Assembly (NCBI GenBank): GCA_041648735.1
Contig: JBAZOO010000012.1
Coordinates: 32,500 to 96,499, forward strand
Origin: JBAZOO01 sp041648735
GTDB lineage: Bacteria > Verrucomicrobiota > Lentisphaeria > Oligosphaerales > CAITYL01
Reading direction: 5' to 3'
DNA: 64,000 nucleotides
The translations under genes and the position numbers were made by a program. The notes under the pieces were generated by a model, which was not told where the DNA came from, made no database searches, and saw only the letters and a list, made by a program, of their open reading frames with translations. Below, piece by piece: positions 24,732-33,059 of the stretch. The first letter of the stretch is position 1. Every line of letters begins with the position of its first letter.

Positions 24732-25004
24732 TCAGCGGGGGAAGTCGAAGTTGGTCTCGAACAGCTCCACCAGGCGGGCAATGGCGTCCGCCTCGTCCTC
24801 CCCGTCCGCGGCGATGGTCACTTCCTGGCCCAAGGTGACGCCGAGGCTGATGATCCCGAGCAGGTTCTTGGCATCCACTTTCGTCCCTTTTTCGTTGCGG
24901 ACGGTGAGGGTGGACTGGAACTGCCGTGCCGCCAGGGCGATGACCGACGAGGGGCGGACATGGATGCCGTAGGCATTGCGGACCGTGGCGGAACGAGTGA
25001 TCAT
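24732..25004 (-). CDS. ptsH: HPr-family phosphocarrier protein
   Basis: 90-aa HPr fold with phosphorylatable H15 in GIHVRPSS. The second regulatory site, serine 46 in Gram-positive HPr, aligns with an asparagine here (DAKNLLGIISLG, one-residue offset), so HPr-kinase regulation at that site looks impossible. No PTS permease or Enzyme I is near. It lies between the peptide-binding lipoprotein and the decarboxylase subunit, possibly in one transcript with secG; a regulatory rather than sugar-transport role is plausible. Confidence 0.88.
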   Translation of the reverse strand: MITRSATVRNAYGIHVRPSSVIALAARQFQSTLTVRNEKGTKVDAKNLLGIISLGVTLGQEVTIAADGEDEADAIARLVELFETNFDFPR

Positions 25005-25045
25005 AAGGCGGAAAAGGCGCCGGGACGAAGCCGGCGCGTCGCGGG

Positions 25046-26887
25046 TCAAGGCCCGTGGCGGGGCCGGGTGCTTTCCGGGCGGGGCCGGAACTCGAAGGGT
25101 TGGAAGTGGCGTTGCCAATCCTGGCGGCTGGCGGCGGCGATCCCCAGATATTTCCAACTGTCGCAGGCGAAGTGATGGGGAATATAATCCCGGATCCAGC
25201 CATGGACGAGTTTGGCGGCGACGGGATGGCTTTCGAAGATCCACGGGCAGTCTTCGACGAGCAGTTGCCGCATCTGCTGGTAGAGGGCCGTCCGCGCCGG
25301 GCCGTCGGCGAGGGTGGCGGCCGCGTCGTAGAGCCGGTCGAACGCCGGGTTGCGGTAGGCGGCGCGGTTGCAGCCGCCGGCGTTGGGGCCATAGAAGAGC
25401 TGGAAGAAGTTCTGGGCGTCGGGATAGTCGCCGCTCCAATTGAGGCGGAAGAGCTGGACGTCGCCGCGGCGGATCTTGTCGAAGAAGCGGGGTGCGTTGT
25501 TGAGGGCGGGCTCGACGGTGATGCCGAGCTTGCGCAGGTCGAGCACCATGAGTTCGGCCTCCTGGCGCGCCGCCAAGTCGGTGCGGCCAAGGTCGAAGCG
25601 CAGCACCAGCGGCCGGCCGGTAGTGGGATCGATGCCGCCGGGGAAGCCGGCCTCCGCGAGCAGGCGCCGGGCTTCGGCCAGGTCATGGCGGGCGAAGGGG
25701 TTGCGGAAGCCGGGGTCGTAGCCGGCGACGCCGGGGGGGATGGGCCCCTGGGCGGGGATCAGCCGGTGGTCGTTGAGGCGGATGCGCAGGGGGGTGTCGT
25801 AGGCGAGGCTCAAGGCCTGCCGGAGCTGGCGGTTGCTCCCGAGCCGCGGGTCGCGGGCATTGAAGCCGATGTAGTTGATCTGGAACTCCGCCTGCCGTTC
25901 CAGGCGCAGGCCGCGTTCGGCGAGGCCCGGCAGGAGCCGCCCCTCCGGATCCAGCAGTTGGCCGAGCTGTTCCTGGCCGGGCGTGGACAGGTCCAGGTTG
26001 CCTTGCAGGAAGAGCAGCCAGGCGGTGGTCGGCTCCTGGACGATCAGCGCCGAGACCCGGTCGATCCGCGGCAGCAGCTCGCCGGCGTAGCGTTCCCGCC
26101 GGTAGCCGGGGTTGCGCCGGAGCACGAAGCGGTGGTTCCGCTGCCAGCTTTCGAGCTGGAAGGGGCCGCTGCCCGCCGGCCGCTCGGCCAGGCCCCGGCC
26201 ATCGCGGCGGATGGCCGCCGCCGGCAGGACGCTGGCATAGGGCATGGCCAGGACGTGGAGGAGCTGGGGGTAGGGCGCGGTCAGGCGGAAGCGGATCCGG
26301 TTCCCCGGCGCCTCGGCCAGGCCGGGAATCCCCGCTTCGTAGGCCGACCAGTCCCCTTCCGCCTGGGCCGCCGTGCGGCGGTTGAACTCGTCCAGCCCCA
26401 CCAGCCGGCCGCGCAGGATCCAGTAGCCGCTGGCGTTGAGCCGGCCGTCCGCCAGCCGCAGCAGCGACCAGACGACGTCTTGGGGCCGGATCCGCGGGGC
26501 GGCGGTGGTGGGGGTGCCGGGGCCGGGGGGGAAGGCGAGGTCATCGCGCAGGGTGAAGGTGACCGTCAGGCCGTCCGCCGCGATTTCGGGCATCGCCGTG
26601 GCCATTGAGGGGACGAGGCGGTAGGGGCGCGCCGCATAGTCATACTGGAGGAGGCGGTCGTAGAGATGGCCGACGGCGGTGGCGCTGGGCAGGTCGTCGG
26701 CAAAGGCGGGGTCGAGGGTCTTGATCCGGCCGAGGGTGACGGCCAGGCTGGTTCCGGCCGGTTCCGCGGGGCCGCAGCCGGCCAAGGCGCCGGCCAGGGC
26801 CAGCGCCAGCACTCCCGCAATGGTGGCCACGGCCCGCGTTGTCTGGCTTCCCCTTCTTTCCGGATTGGTCAAAACCGGCGAGGGCAT
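25046..26887 (-). CDS. Peptide ABC transporter substrate-binding lipoprotein (SBP family 5)
   Basis: 613-aa DppA/OppA-like binding protein. The N-terminus has a basic region, a hydrophobic helix and a lipobox (ALAGALAGC), so it should be lipid-anchored. Family motifs are LDPAFADDLPSATAVGHLYD, TFTLRDDLAFPPG, GSGPFQLESWQRN and VVWSLLRLADG. Length is somewhat above the usual 530-550. No permease or ATPase genes are adjacent. It lies 25 bp downstream of secG on the same strand. Confidence 0.9.
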   Translation of the reverse strand: MPSPVLTNPERRGSQTTRAVATIAGVLALALAGALAGCGPAEPAGTSLAVTLGRIKTLDPAFADDLPSATAVGHLYDRLLQYDYAARPYRLVPSMATAMPEIAADGLTVTFTLRDDLAFPPGPGTPTTAAPRIRPQDVVWSLLRLADGRLNASGYWILRGRLVGLDEFNRRTAAQAEGDWSAYEAGIPGLAEAPGNRIRFRLTAPYPQLLHVLAMPYASVLPAAAIRRDGRGLAERPAGSGPFQLESWQRNHRFVLRRNPGYRRERYAGELLPRIDRVSALIVQEPTTAWLLFLQGNLDLSTPGQEQLGQLLDPEGRLLPGLAERGLRLERQAEFQINYIGFNARDPRLGSNRQLRQALSLAYDTPLRIRLNDHRLIPAQGPIPPGVAGYDPGFRNPFARHDLAEARRLLAEAGFPGGIDPTTGRPLVLRFDLGRTDLAARQEAELMVLDLRKLGITVEPALNNAPRFFDKIRRGDVQLFRLNWSGDYPDAQNFFQLFYGPNAGGCNRAAYRNPAFDRLYDAAATLADGPARTALYQQMRQLLVEDCPWIFESHPVAAKLVHGWIRDYIPHHFACDSWKYLGIAAASRQDWQRHFQPFEFRPRPESTRPRHGP

Positions 26888-26912
26888 TTCCGGGGGCCTT
26901 CCTCTGCTGGCC

Positions 26913-27299
26913 TCAAGGGGCGGCGGGGGCCGGCGGATCCGCCGTGACCGGCGTTTCCGCCGCGGGCTTCACCGGTTCGGGCAGGGGCAGGGTGATCGTT
27001 TCCTGGCTGCGGCTGGCGGCGGCGGGCTTGAGTTCCTCGACGACACTGCCACTGCCGCCGCGGCGGTGGGCGTTGATCACCACCAGGATGAGGGTGAGCC
27101 CCATGAAGATGGCGGCGAGGATGACGGTGGCGCGGGTGAGCACGGTGCCGGCGGCGGCGCCGAGGACGCTTTCCGTGGCGCCGCCGCTCATGGCGCCCAA
27201 GCCCCCGCCCGACTTGCTCGGCTGGATCAGGACGATCCCGATCAGCAGGAAGGCGGTGATCACGACAATGACGGTCAGCAGATTGCTCAGGAATTCCAT
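26913..27299 (-). CDS. secG: Protein translocase subunit SecG
   Basis: 128-aa two-helix subunit of the SecYEG channel. First helix LTVIVVITAFLLIGIVLIQ, then the glycine-rich loop GGGLGAMSGG carrying the family motif, then second helix TRATVILAAIFMGLTLILVV. An alanine/proline-rich C-terminal tail of about 40 residues is longer than in Escherichia coli but common in PVC bacteria. A promoter with TATAGT -10 is visible upstream. Confidence 0.92.
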   Translation of the reverse strand: MEFLSNLLTVIVVITAFLLIGIVLIQPSKSGGGLGAMSGGATESVLGAAAGTVLTRATVILAAIFMGLTLILVVINAHRRGGSGSVVEELKPAAASRSQETITLPLPEPVKPAAETPVTADPPAPAAP

Positions 27300-27375
27300 A
27301 AGGGTCCGCCATTCCTGGCGGCCCTGGGGGTGGCCGCCCGTGCCGGTGAAGGGTGCAGCGCGAATACGGGCGGAC

Positions 27376-27403
27376 ACTATACCGCCCCCGTTCCGGGATG
27401 CAA
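27376..27403 (-). promoter_or_regulatory. Promoter upstream of secG
   Basis: On the minus strand, TTGCAT (27398-27403) and TATAGT (27376-27381) are separated by 16 bp, about 76 bp before the secG start codon. Confidence 0.5.
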
Positions 27404-27405
27404 CT

Positions 27406-29520
27406 TCAGCCAACCATGACATTGGCCCCGGGATAATCGATGCGGGGGCGGACCTCTTCCGGGCGGATCATCATCAGCAGGGTGAGCAGGCCGACGCGGC
27501 CGGTGAACATCAGCAGCACCACCACCAGTTTGCCACCCCCGGTCAGCGTCGGGGTCACGTTCAGGCTGAGGCCGACCGTCCCGAAGGCCGACACCGCTTC
27601 GAACAGCAGCGGCAGGGCGGGCTGCCGTTCCGTCCACAGCAGGAGCAGCCAGGCGCCGGTGATGACCGCCAGCGAGAGGACCAGCAGCCCCGCCGCCTGC
27701 TGGACCGTCGCCAAGGTGATCTTGCGGCCGCCGGCCACCAGCCCCGTCTCCCGCCGGACCAGGGAGCGCACCAGCAGCAGCAGCACGGCGGCGGTGGTGA
27801 CCTTGATGCCGCCCGCCGTGGAGCCGGGGGCCGCCCCGATGTACATGAGCAGGATCATGGTGATCTGGGTGATCGGGCTGAGCGCGGTGATGTCCACCGA
27901 GTTGAAGCCGGCGGTGCGGGTGGTGACCGACTGGAACCAGGCGTGCAGCCAGGAGAGGGGCAGCGTGGTGGCGCGCAACCCGTGGTTGCGTTCCAGCAGC
28001 CAGAAGAAGATCGCCCCCCCGCCCAGCAGCGCCGCGGTCATGGCCAGGACGATCCGGGCGTGCAGCGACAGCGGCTCGGCATGGCGCAGCCGGCGGAAGA
28101 CGGCATAGATCACGCTGAAGCCGAGGCCGCCCAGGATGATCAGCAGCGACACGGGCAGCAGGATCGCCGGCCGGGCGTTGGCGCTGCCCGCCAGGTTGTC
28201 GCCGAAAGTCGAGAAGCCGGCGTTGCAAAAGGCGCTGACACTGTGGAACACCCCCAGCCCCGCCGCCGTCGCCAGGGGCCGTCCCTGGCGGAGGAAGCTG
28301 CCGGTGAGGACCAGGGCGCCCAGCGTCTCGGCCACCATGGTGGAGAGGACGATGAAACGCACCAGCCGCAAGGCGCTCCGGCTCCGCCGTTCCCCCATCA
28401 TCTCCCCGATCGCGAACTCGCCGCGGAGCCCGAGGTTCTGCCCCATCAGCAGGGCGACAAAGGTGGAGATGGTCATGATCCCCAGGCCACCCGCCTGGAT
28501 CATCGCCAGGATCACCAGTTTGCCGAAGCCGGAAAAGGCCGTACCGGTGTCGATCACCGTCAGCCCGGTGACGCACACCGCGCTGGTGGCGGTGAACAGG
28601 GCGTCCAGTGCCTCCAGCCCTTCGCCGCTGACGGCGGCGGCCGGCAAGGTCAACAGGAGGGTGCCCAAGGCGATGGCGAGGGCGAAGCTGTGGACCAGCA
28701 GATGCGCCGGCCGCTCCGTCAGGAACCGCCAGATGGCCTGGCCGCCTTGGTGGCGCCAGGCCGCCTCTGCTCCGACCACGAGCTGGCGGAACGCCAGCAC
28801 GGGCAGGGCGGCCTCACGCCAGGGCGGCACCGCGGCGCAGAGGAGCGCCAGATAGAACAGGAGCTGCGGCATCGCCAGCAGCCGCCGCCAGGTCAGCGGC
28901 CGGCGGAAAAAGGTGACGACCAGGCTGAAGCCGGTGCCGAACAGGATCAGCCCCGCCACCAGCGCCTCCCCGACCATCCCGGCCGTCAGGGCCGGCAGCC
29001 GGTAGCCCTCGAAGAGGAGGATTGCCAGCAGGCTGGTGGCGCAGGAGAAGACCAGGGCGTTTTGCGCCGCGTCGGAATCGAGCAGGGGGCGTTCGCCCGT
29101 GCTGGGCGCCGCCCCCCGCCGTCGGCGGATCGGTTCCGCCGGTGCCGGCTTGCCGCCCCGCATCAGGGAGCGGGCATGGGCGAGGCAGAGCAGGATGCCG
29201 GTCAGGCTCAAGGGCCAGTGGCCGGGGAAGGCGAGGATGTAGAGCGGCAAGGGCATCACCGCCGCCGCCAGGCCGAAAATCCCCGGTGCCTGGCTGGAGC
29301 GCCAATGGCGGATCACGGCCGTCAGTGCCAGGGCCACCAATGCCGCGGCCACCCCCATTTTCAGGTGCATCAGGAGCCGCGGGTCGCCGCCCGCCACCAG
29401 GCCGCGCGGCAACGCCAGCAGCAGGAGCAGGTGGACTGGCAGGACATGCGCCAGGGAGAAGGTCTGCCAAAACGCCTGCGTGGCGGGCGGGCGGTGGGAG
29501 TCGCGGCGGGCTCGGCGCAT
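27406..29520 (-). CDS. TrkH/KtrB-type potassium transporter with long N-terminal extension
   Basis: 704-aa membrane protein. The last ~450 residues form the four-fold K+-channel-like core, with P-loops TATSAVCVTGLTVID, FHSVSAFCNAGFSTF, FQSVTTRTAGFNSVD and FEAVSAFGTVGLSLN, each with the filter glycine. The first ~250 residues add several hydrophobic helices not found in KtrB or standard TrkH. No TrkA/KtrA-type regulatory subunit gene is in the window. ATG 29520 was chosen; a GTG at 29559 would add 13 residues. Confidence 0.88.
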   Translation of the reverse strand: MRRARRDSHRPPATQAFWQTFSLAHVLPVHLLLLLALPRGLVAGGDPRLLMHLKMGVAAALVALALTAVIRHWRSSQAPGIFGLAAAVMPLPLYILAFPGHWPLSLTGILLCLAHARSLMRGGKPAPAEPIRRRRGAAPSTGERPLLDSDAAQNALVFSCATSLLAILLFEGYRLPALTAGMVGEALVAGLILFGTGFSLVVTFFRRPLTWRRLLAMPQLLFYLALLCAAVPPWREAALPVLAFRQLVVGAEAAWRHQGGQAIWRFLTERPAHLLVHSFALAIALGTLLLTLPAAAVSGEGLEALDALFTATSAVCVTGLTVIDTGTAFSGFGKLVILAMIQAGGLGIMTISTFVALLMGQNLGLRGEFAIGEMMGERRSRSALRLVRFIVLSTMVAETLGALVLTGSFLRQGRPLATAAGLGVFHSVSAFCNAGFSTFGDNLAGSANARPAILLPVSLLIILGGLGFSVIYAVFRRLRHAEPLSLHARIVLAMTAALLGGGAIFFWLLERNHGLRATTLPLSWLHAWFQSVTTRTAGFNSVDITALSPITQITMILLMYIGAAPGSTAGGIKVTTAAVLLLLVRSLVRRETGLVAGGRKITLATVQQAAGLLVLSLAVITGAWLLLLWTERQPALPLLFEAVSAFGTVGLSLNVTPTLTGGGKLVVVLLMFTGRVGLLTLLMMIRPEEVRPRIDYPGANVMVG

Positions 29521-29592
29521 GGAAGGGCGTATCCGGGAATGGGGCCGCCCCCGCCGCACCGGGGCGGGCGGCGGGGGGGCAGGCGGTCAAGG

Positions 29593-31362
29593 TCAGGGTT
29601 GAACTGGCGGCGGCGGCTGCAAGAGGCGGGCGCCGCCGAGGTCGCCGAGGGTCGCCCCCTTCAGGTCCGTCCACAAGGTGCCGGAACCGGCATGGAGGAT
29701 GTTGATCTGGACCTTGGGGTTGATGGCCTCGGCGAGGCTGAGCCAGACCAGGGCCTGGCCGTCGCGCAGCACGTCGGCCTGCAACTGGGTGCCCCGGGCG
29801 CGTTCCCCCTCGACGAGGGTCGTCACCCGGGCCTTGGCGTCGCCCAGGCAGCGGGTGATCCCGGCCTCGACTTGGGCCTTCTCCTGGTTCAGGCGCGCCA
29901 CCTCCAGGTCGGCCTGGGCGCGGATGGCGGCGACCTGGGTGTCGCGGGCGGCGGCGATTTCGGCGGCCAGCTTCTCGGTCTCCTGCATCACCTCCTGCCG
30001 CCGCTGCTCGACCAGCGTCTCGGCCGTGTTCAGCTCCGCCTTCTTGCGGGCCGTCTCCTGGCGCGCAAGGTTGGTCAGGTTCTGCTCCATCGCCACGCTG
30101 GCCAGGCGGATCGGCGTGAGGATTTCCGCCGGCACCTCCACGTTGCGGATGAGGGAGTTGTGGATGAGAATCTGTTTCTCGGCCAGCACGTCCGCCAACG
30201 TCTCCTTCAGGTCAGCCTGGAACTTCTCCCGCCCCTCGCCGACAATGAAGTCCTGGGCCTTGTAGGAGGAGCCCTTGAGCCGGGAGACGGAGAGGATCTG
30301 CGGCATGATGATCTTGTCCACCACCGCCGGCAGGTCGCCGTACTGGCGGAAGATCCGGGCGATCCGCGCCGGCTCCAGCTCGAATTCGACCGTCATGTCC
30401 AGCAGGATCTCAAAGCCGTCGCGCGACGGGAATTCGACGAACTGCGCGATCTCGAACCCGGCCACCGCCTGGGCCGGCCCGCCGGGCGCCGCCTGGGCTG
30501 CCGCGGCCGGCTTGGCCGCGGCCTGTGGCCGCCGCCCGCGCTCCGCTTCCCGCCGCGGCGACCATGCGGCGGGGCTAGGCGCGGCCTCTGGCTGCTGCGC
30601 CATCTGCTGCTCCAGATAGTCCTGGCGCTGGGCCATCTGCCGGTTCAGCACGTTGCTGGTCAGGGCGTCCAGCGCCACGTTGCTGGTCGCCATCTGGCTC
30701 TTGGTCAGCACCTTGCCGCCCTCGCGGCCGCTGAAGGTGACCTGGTTCAGGCCGATCTCCAGCACGTCAATCTTGTACGCCTTGGGATTGAGGTAGTAGA
30801 AGCCGGGCTGGAGCACGTCCTTCATCACCCCCTTCTGCCGCGGTCCGGCGAACTCGCCCTCGGGGGTCTTTGCCCCGGAGAGGGAGGTGAGCACCCCCAC
30901 GTAGCCGACCGGCAAGCTCACGGCGTCCGCCAACGTCACCTCGTATCCGATCGGGTTCAAGCGGTAGGTGCCCGGGCCGAGCACGTGCCGCCAGATCCCC
31001 TTCTGCCCCGGCTCGGCCAGGAACTCGCCCGGCGGCAGCGTCGCCCCCACCTTGGCGGTCACCACTCCCACCTTGCCCGGCGGGATCCGCACGTTGGGGA
31101 CGATCCGGTGTTCGTAGAGGTAGGGGTTGAGGAAGTGCCGCCCCTCGCCGAGGGTCTCCTCCCACACCCCCTTCTGGCCGCGCCGGGCCAGGATCTGCTC
31201 CGGCGGCAGCTCCGCGCCCTCCTTGGCGGTGATCACCGCCATGTGCCCCGGGGGCACGTAGAAGCGGCAGAAGCCCCAGGTCCAGAGCAGCCAGAGGCCG
31301 CCGAGGAGCGCCGCCAGCAGGGCCAGCCCCGGAAGCAGGTAGTTGGATGGCATCCTCTTCAT
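29593..31362 (-). CDS. SPFH-domain membrane protein with three tandem repeats (distal gene)
   Basis: 589-aa protein. One N-terminal membrane helix (about 8-32) is followed by three repeats of about 57 residues (37-93, 94-150, 151-205). Each has the plan PPGxxGVVTAKxGxxLP, then GQKGxW, then LGPGxYxLNPxxYE. A proline/alanine linker and an SPFH/band-7 domain follow (residues about 310-430, FEIAQFVEFPSRDGFEILLD), then a long charged helix (about 430-540). It starts within the stop codon of the preceding SPFH gene (ATGA), so the two are made together, like HflK/HflC. Role unknown; membrane scaffolding is likely from the family. Confidence 0.85.
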   Translation of the reverse strand: MKRMPSNYLLPGLALLAALLGGLWLLWTWGFCRFYVPPGHMAVITAKEGAELPPEQILARRGQKGVWEETLGEGRHFLNPYLYEHRIVPNVRIPPGKVGVVTAKVGATLPPGEFLAEPGQKGIWRHVLGPGTYRLNPIGYEVTLADAVSLPVGYVGVLTSLSGAKTPEGEFAGPRQKGVMKDVLQPGFYYLNPKAYKIDVLEIGLNQVTFSGREGGKVLTKSQMATSNVALDALTSNVLNRQMAQRQDYLEQQMAQQPEAAPSPAAWSPRREAERGRRPQAAAKPAAAAQAAPGGPAQAVAGFEIAQFVEFPSRDGFEILLDMTVEFELEPARIARIFRQYGDLPAVVDKIIMPQILSVSRLKGSSYKAQDFIVGEGREKFQADLKETLADVLAEKQILIHNSLIRNVEVPAEILTPIRLASVAMEQNLTNLARQETARKKAELNTAETLVEQRRQEVMQETEKLAAEIAAARDTQVAAIRAQADLEVARLNQEKAQVEAGITRCLGDAKARVTTLVEGERARGTQLQADVLRDGQALVWLSLAEAINPKVQINILHAGSGTLWTDLKGATLGDLGGARLLQPPPPVQP

Positions 31363-32903
31363 TTCGCCACCTCCATCTTGCGTTCGCCCGTACCCGGCAG
31401 CGGCAGCCCGAAGACGCCGCCGGCCTGGTCGGAGGTCAGGATCGTCTGGATCCGCGGTCCGAGCCGGCCGTAGAGCAGCGCCCGGACGTAGCCCTCGCCG
31501 CCGCCGAAGGCCTTGACCTTTGTCGCCAGCACCGCCGCCGCCGCCTCGTTGCCCTTGCGGATCACTTCCTGCTCCGCCGCCGCCGTCAGGAGCTGCGAGG
31601 CCGCCGTGACCTTGGCCGTCTCCAGCCCCACCGTCGCCACCTCCAGCTCGCGCTTGGCCACGGCCTGGCGCACCGCCAAGTCCTGGCGGGCGGCGATCTC
31701 CGCCCGGAGCTTGGCCGTCTCCGCCTGCACTTTCTTGCTGCTCTGCTCCGCCAGCATCTCCTGGCGCACCAGTTCGGCCGCGGAGCGGGCCTGGGTGATC
31801 TGCTGCTCGTACTTGCGGATCTCCTGGGCCGCCAGCTCGCGGTTCCGGATCACCGCGGCGATCTCCTGGGGCGGGATGATGTTGCGGATCAGCACCGAGT
31901 TCACCGAAACGCCCCAGGGGCGGCACTTCTCCTTCAAATGCGCCTCCAGATTGTTCTGGAACTCCTGGCGCGTCTCGCCGACGATGAAGTCCACCGCCTT
32001 CTTCTTGCTGCCCTCGATCCGGCTGAAGCCGCGCGCCCGCGGCAGGATGATCTTGTTGATGATGTCGTCCAGATCCCCCACCTGGTGGGTCAGCAGCGCC
32101 GCCTTCTCCCGCTCGATGTTGAACTCGATCGTGCCTTCGGCGCTCACCGGGAAGCCGTCCTGGGTGAGGAAGGTGATCGCGCCGACGCCGCTCATCTCGA
32201 AGCGCTGGCTCTGGAGGTTGACCTCGACGACCGTCTCCATGAAGGGATGCAGGTAGTGGGTGCCGGGGTCGAGCACCTCGGCGACCACCCCCTTCTCCCC
32301 CGGCCCGACCAGGTAGCCGTTGCGCCCGCCGGCCGGCGGCTGGCTGCCCTCCAGCAAATCCTTGCCCACCAGCGAAGTCCGCACGCCGACGCAGCCGGGC
32401 CGGATCTGGGTTGCGGTGAGCACGAGGATCTCATGGGCATAGGGGTTGATGCGGTACTTGCCGGGCCGCAGGATTTCCGGCAGGATCCCCTTCGTCCCCT
32501 CGCGGGCGATGATCTCCCCGGCCGCCGGCTCCGCGCCGTACTGCCGCACCAGCACTCCCAGCGACCCCGCCGGGATGTCCCGCACCGGATGGTATTCCCA
32601 GCCCCAGGTGTAGGGGTTGCGGAAATAGCGCCCTTCGGGCAGCACTGCCAACTGGATCCCCTTCTGCCCCGGCGCCAGCGCCAGCACCTGGCCGGCCGGC
32701 AGATCCTTGCCCGTCTTGCGGATCAGCACGGCGAACCGCCCCTCCTCCGGCTCGATCCGCCAGCCGTACCACCACCACAACGGCCCCGCCACCACCACCA
32801 TGGCCAGCAGGAGGGCGAGAACCCCGCCGCCCGCCAGGCAGCCCATGGCCGCCGGCCGCCGCGCCGTCGCTTCTTTCGCCTGCGCCTCTGCCTGCACCGC
32901 CAT
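31359..32903 (-). CDS. SPFH-domain membrane protein with three tandem repeats (proximal gene)
   Basis: 514-aa partner of the next gene. Membrane helix at about 22-46, then three repeats (51-110, 111-168, 169-228) of the same plan, for example PAGSLGVLVRQYG, EGTKGILPEILRPGKYRINP. The SPFH domain follows (about 228-370, with FLTQDGFPVSAEGTIEFNIE), then a long helical tail (about 375-480) rich in Glu, Ala and Arg. The ATG at 32903 is preceded by a strong GAGGAGG site; longer starts exist but lack one. The stop overlaps the next start by 4 bp. Confidence 0.85.
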   Translation of the reverse strand: MAVQAEAQAKEATARRPAAMGCLAGGGVLALLLAMVVVAGPLWWWYGWRIEPEEGRFAVLIRKTGKDLPAGQVLALAPGQKGIQLAVLPEGRYFRNPYTWGWEYHPVRDIPAGSLGVLVRQYGAEPAAGEIIAREGTKGILPEILRPGKYRINPYAHEILVLTATQIRPGCVGVRTSLVGKDLLEGSQPPAGGRNGYLVGPGEKGVVAEVLDPGTHYLHPFMETVVEVNLQSQRFEMSGVGAITFLTQDGFPVSAEGTIEFNIEREKAALLTHQVGDLDDIINKIILPRARGFSRIEGSKKKAVDFIVGETRQEFQNNLEAHLKEKCRPWGVSVNSVLIRNIIPPQEIAAVIRNRELAAQEIRKYEQQITQARSAAELVRQEMLAEQSSKKVQAETAKLRAEIAARQDLAVRQAVAKRELEVATVGLETAKVTAASQLLTAAAEQEVIRKGNEAAAAVLATKVKAFGGGEGYVRALLYGRLGPRIQTILTSDQAGGVFGLPLPGTGERKMEVAK

Positions 32904-32978
32904 GACCGCCTCCTCGCGCTTGCCATCCTGCGCCATCCGGCGGCGCGGCCACACTTCCGGCCGCGCCTGCAAAGCCGC

Positions 32979-33008
32979 AATATACTCCGCCCGAGAACGC
33001 CGTGGCAA
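32979..33008 (-). promoter_or_regulatory. Promoter upstream of the SPFH pair
   Basis: Minus strand TTGCCA (33003-33008), 18-bp spacer, TATATT (32979-32984), about 76 bp before the first SPFH start. It suggests the SPFH pair is transcribed separately from the MoxR cluster ending at 33060. Confidence 0.5.
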
Positions 33009-33059
33009 CCCTCCGGAACCGCGAACCGCCTGCTGCGTCCCTGGATCGTGTTGGCGCGC

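Noticed and set aside
26839..31473. A 1544-codon plus-strand open frame
   Set aside because: Antisense to secG, trkH and an SPFH gene, Arg/Gln/His-rich with no domain.
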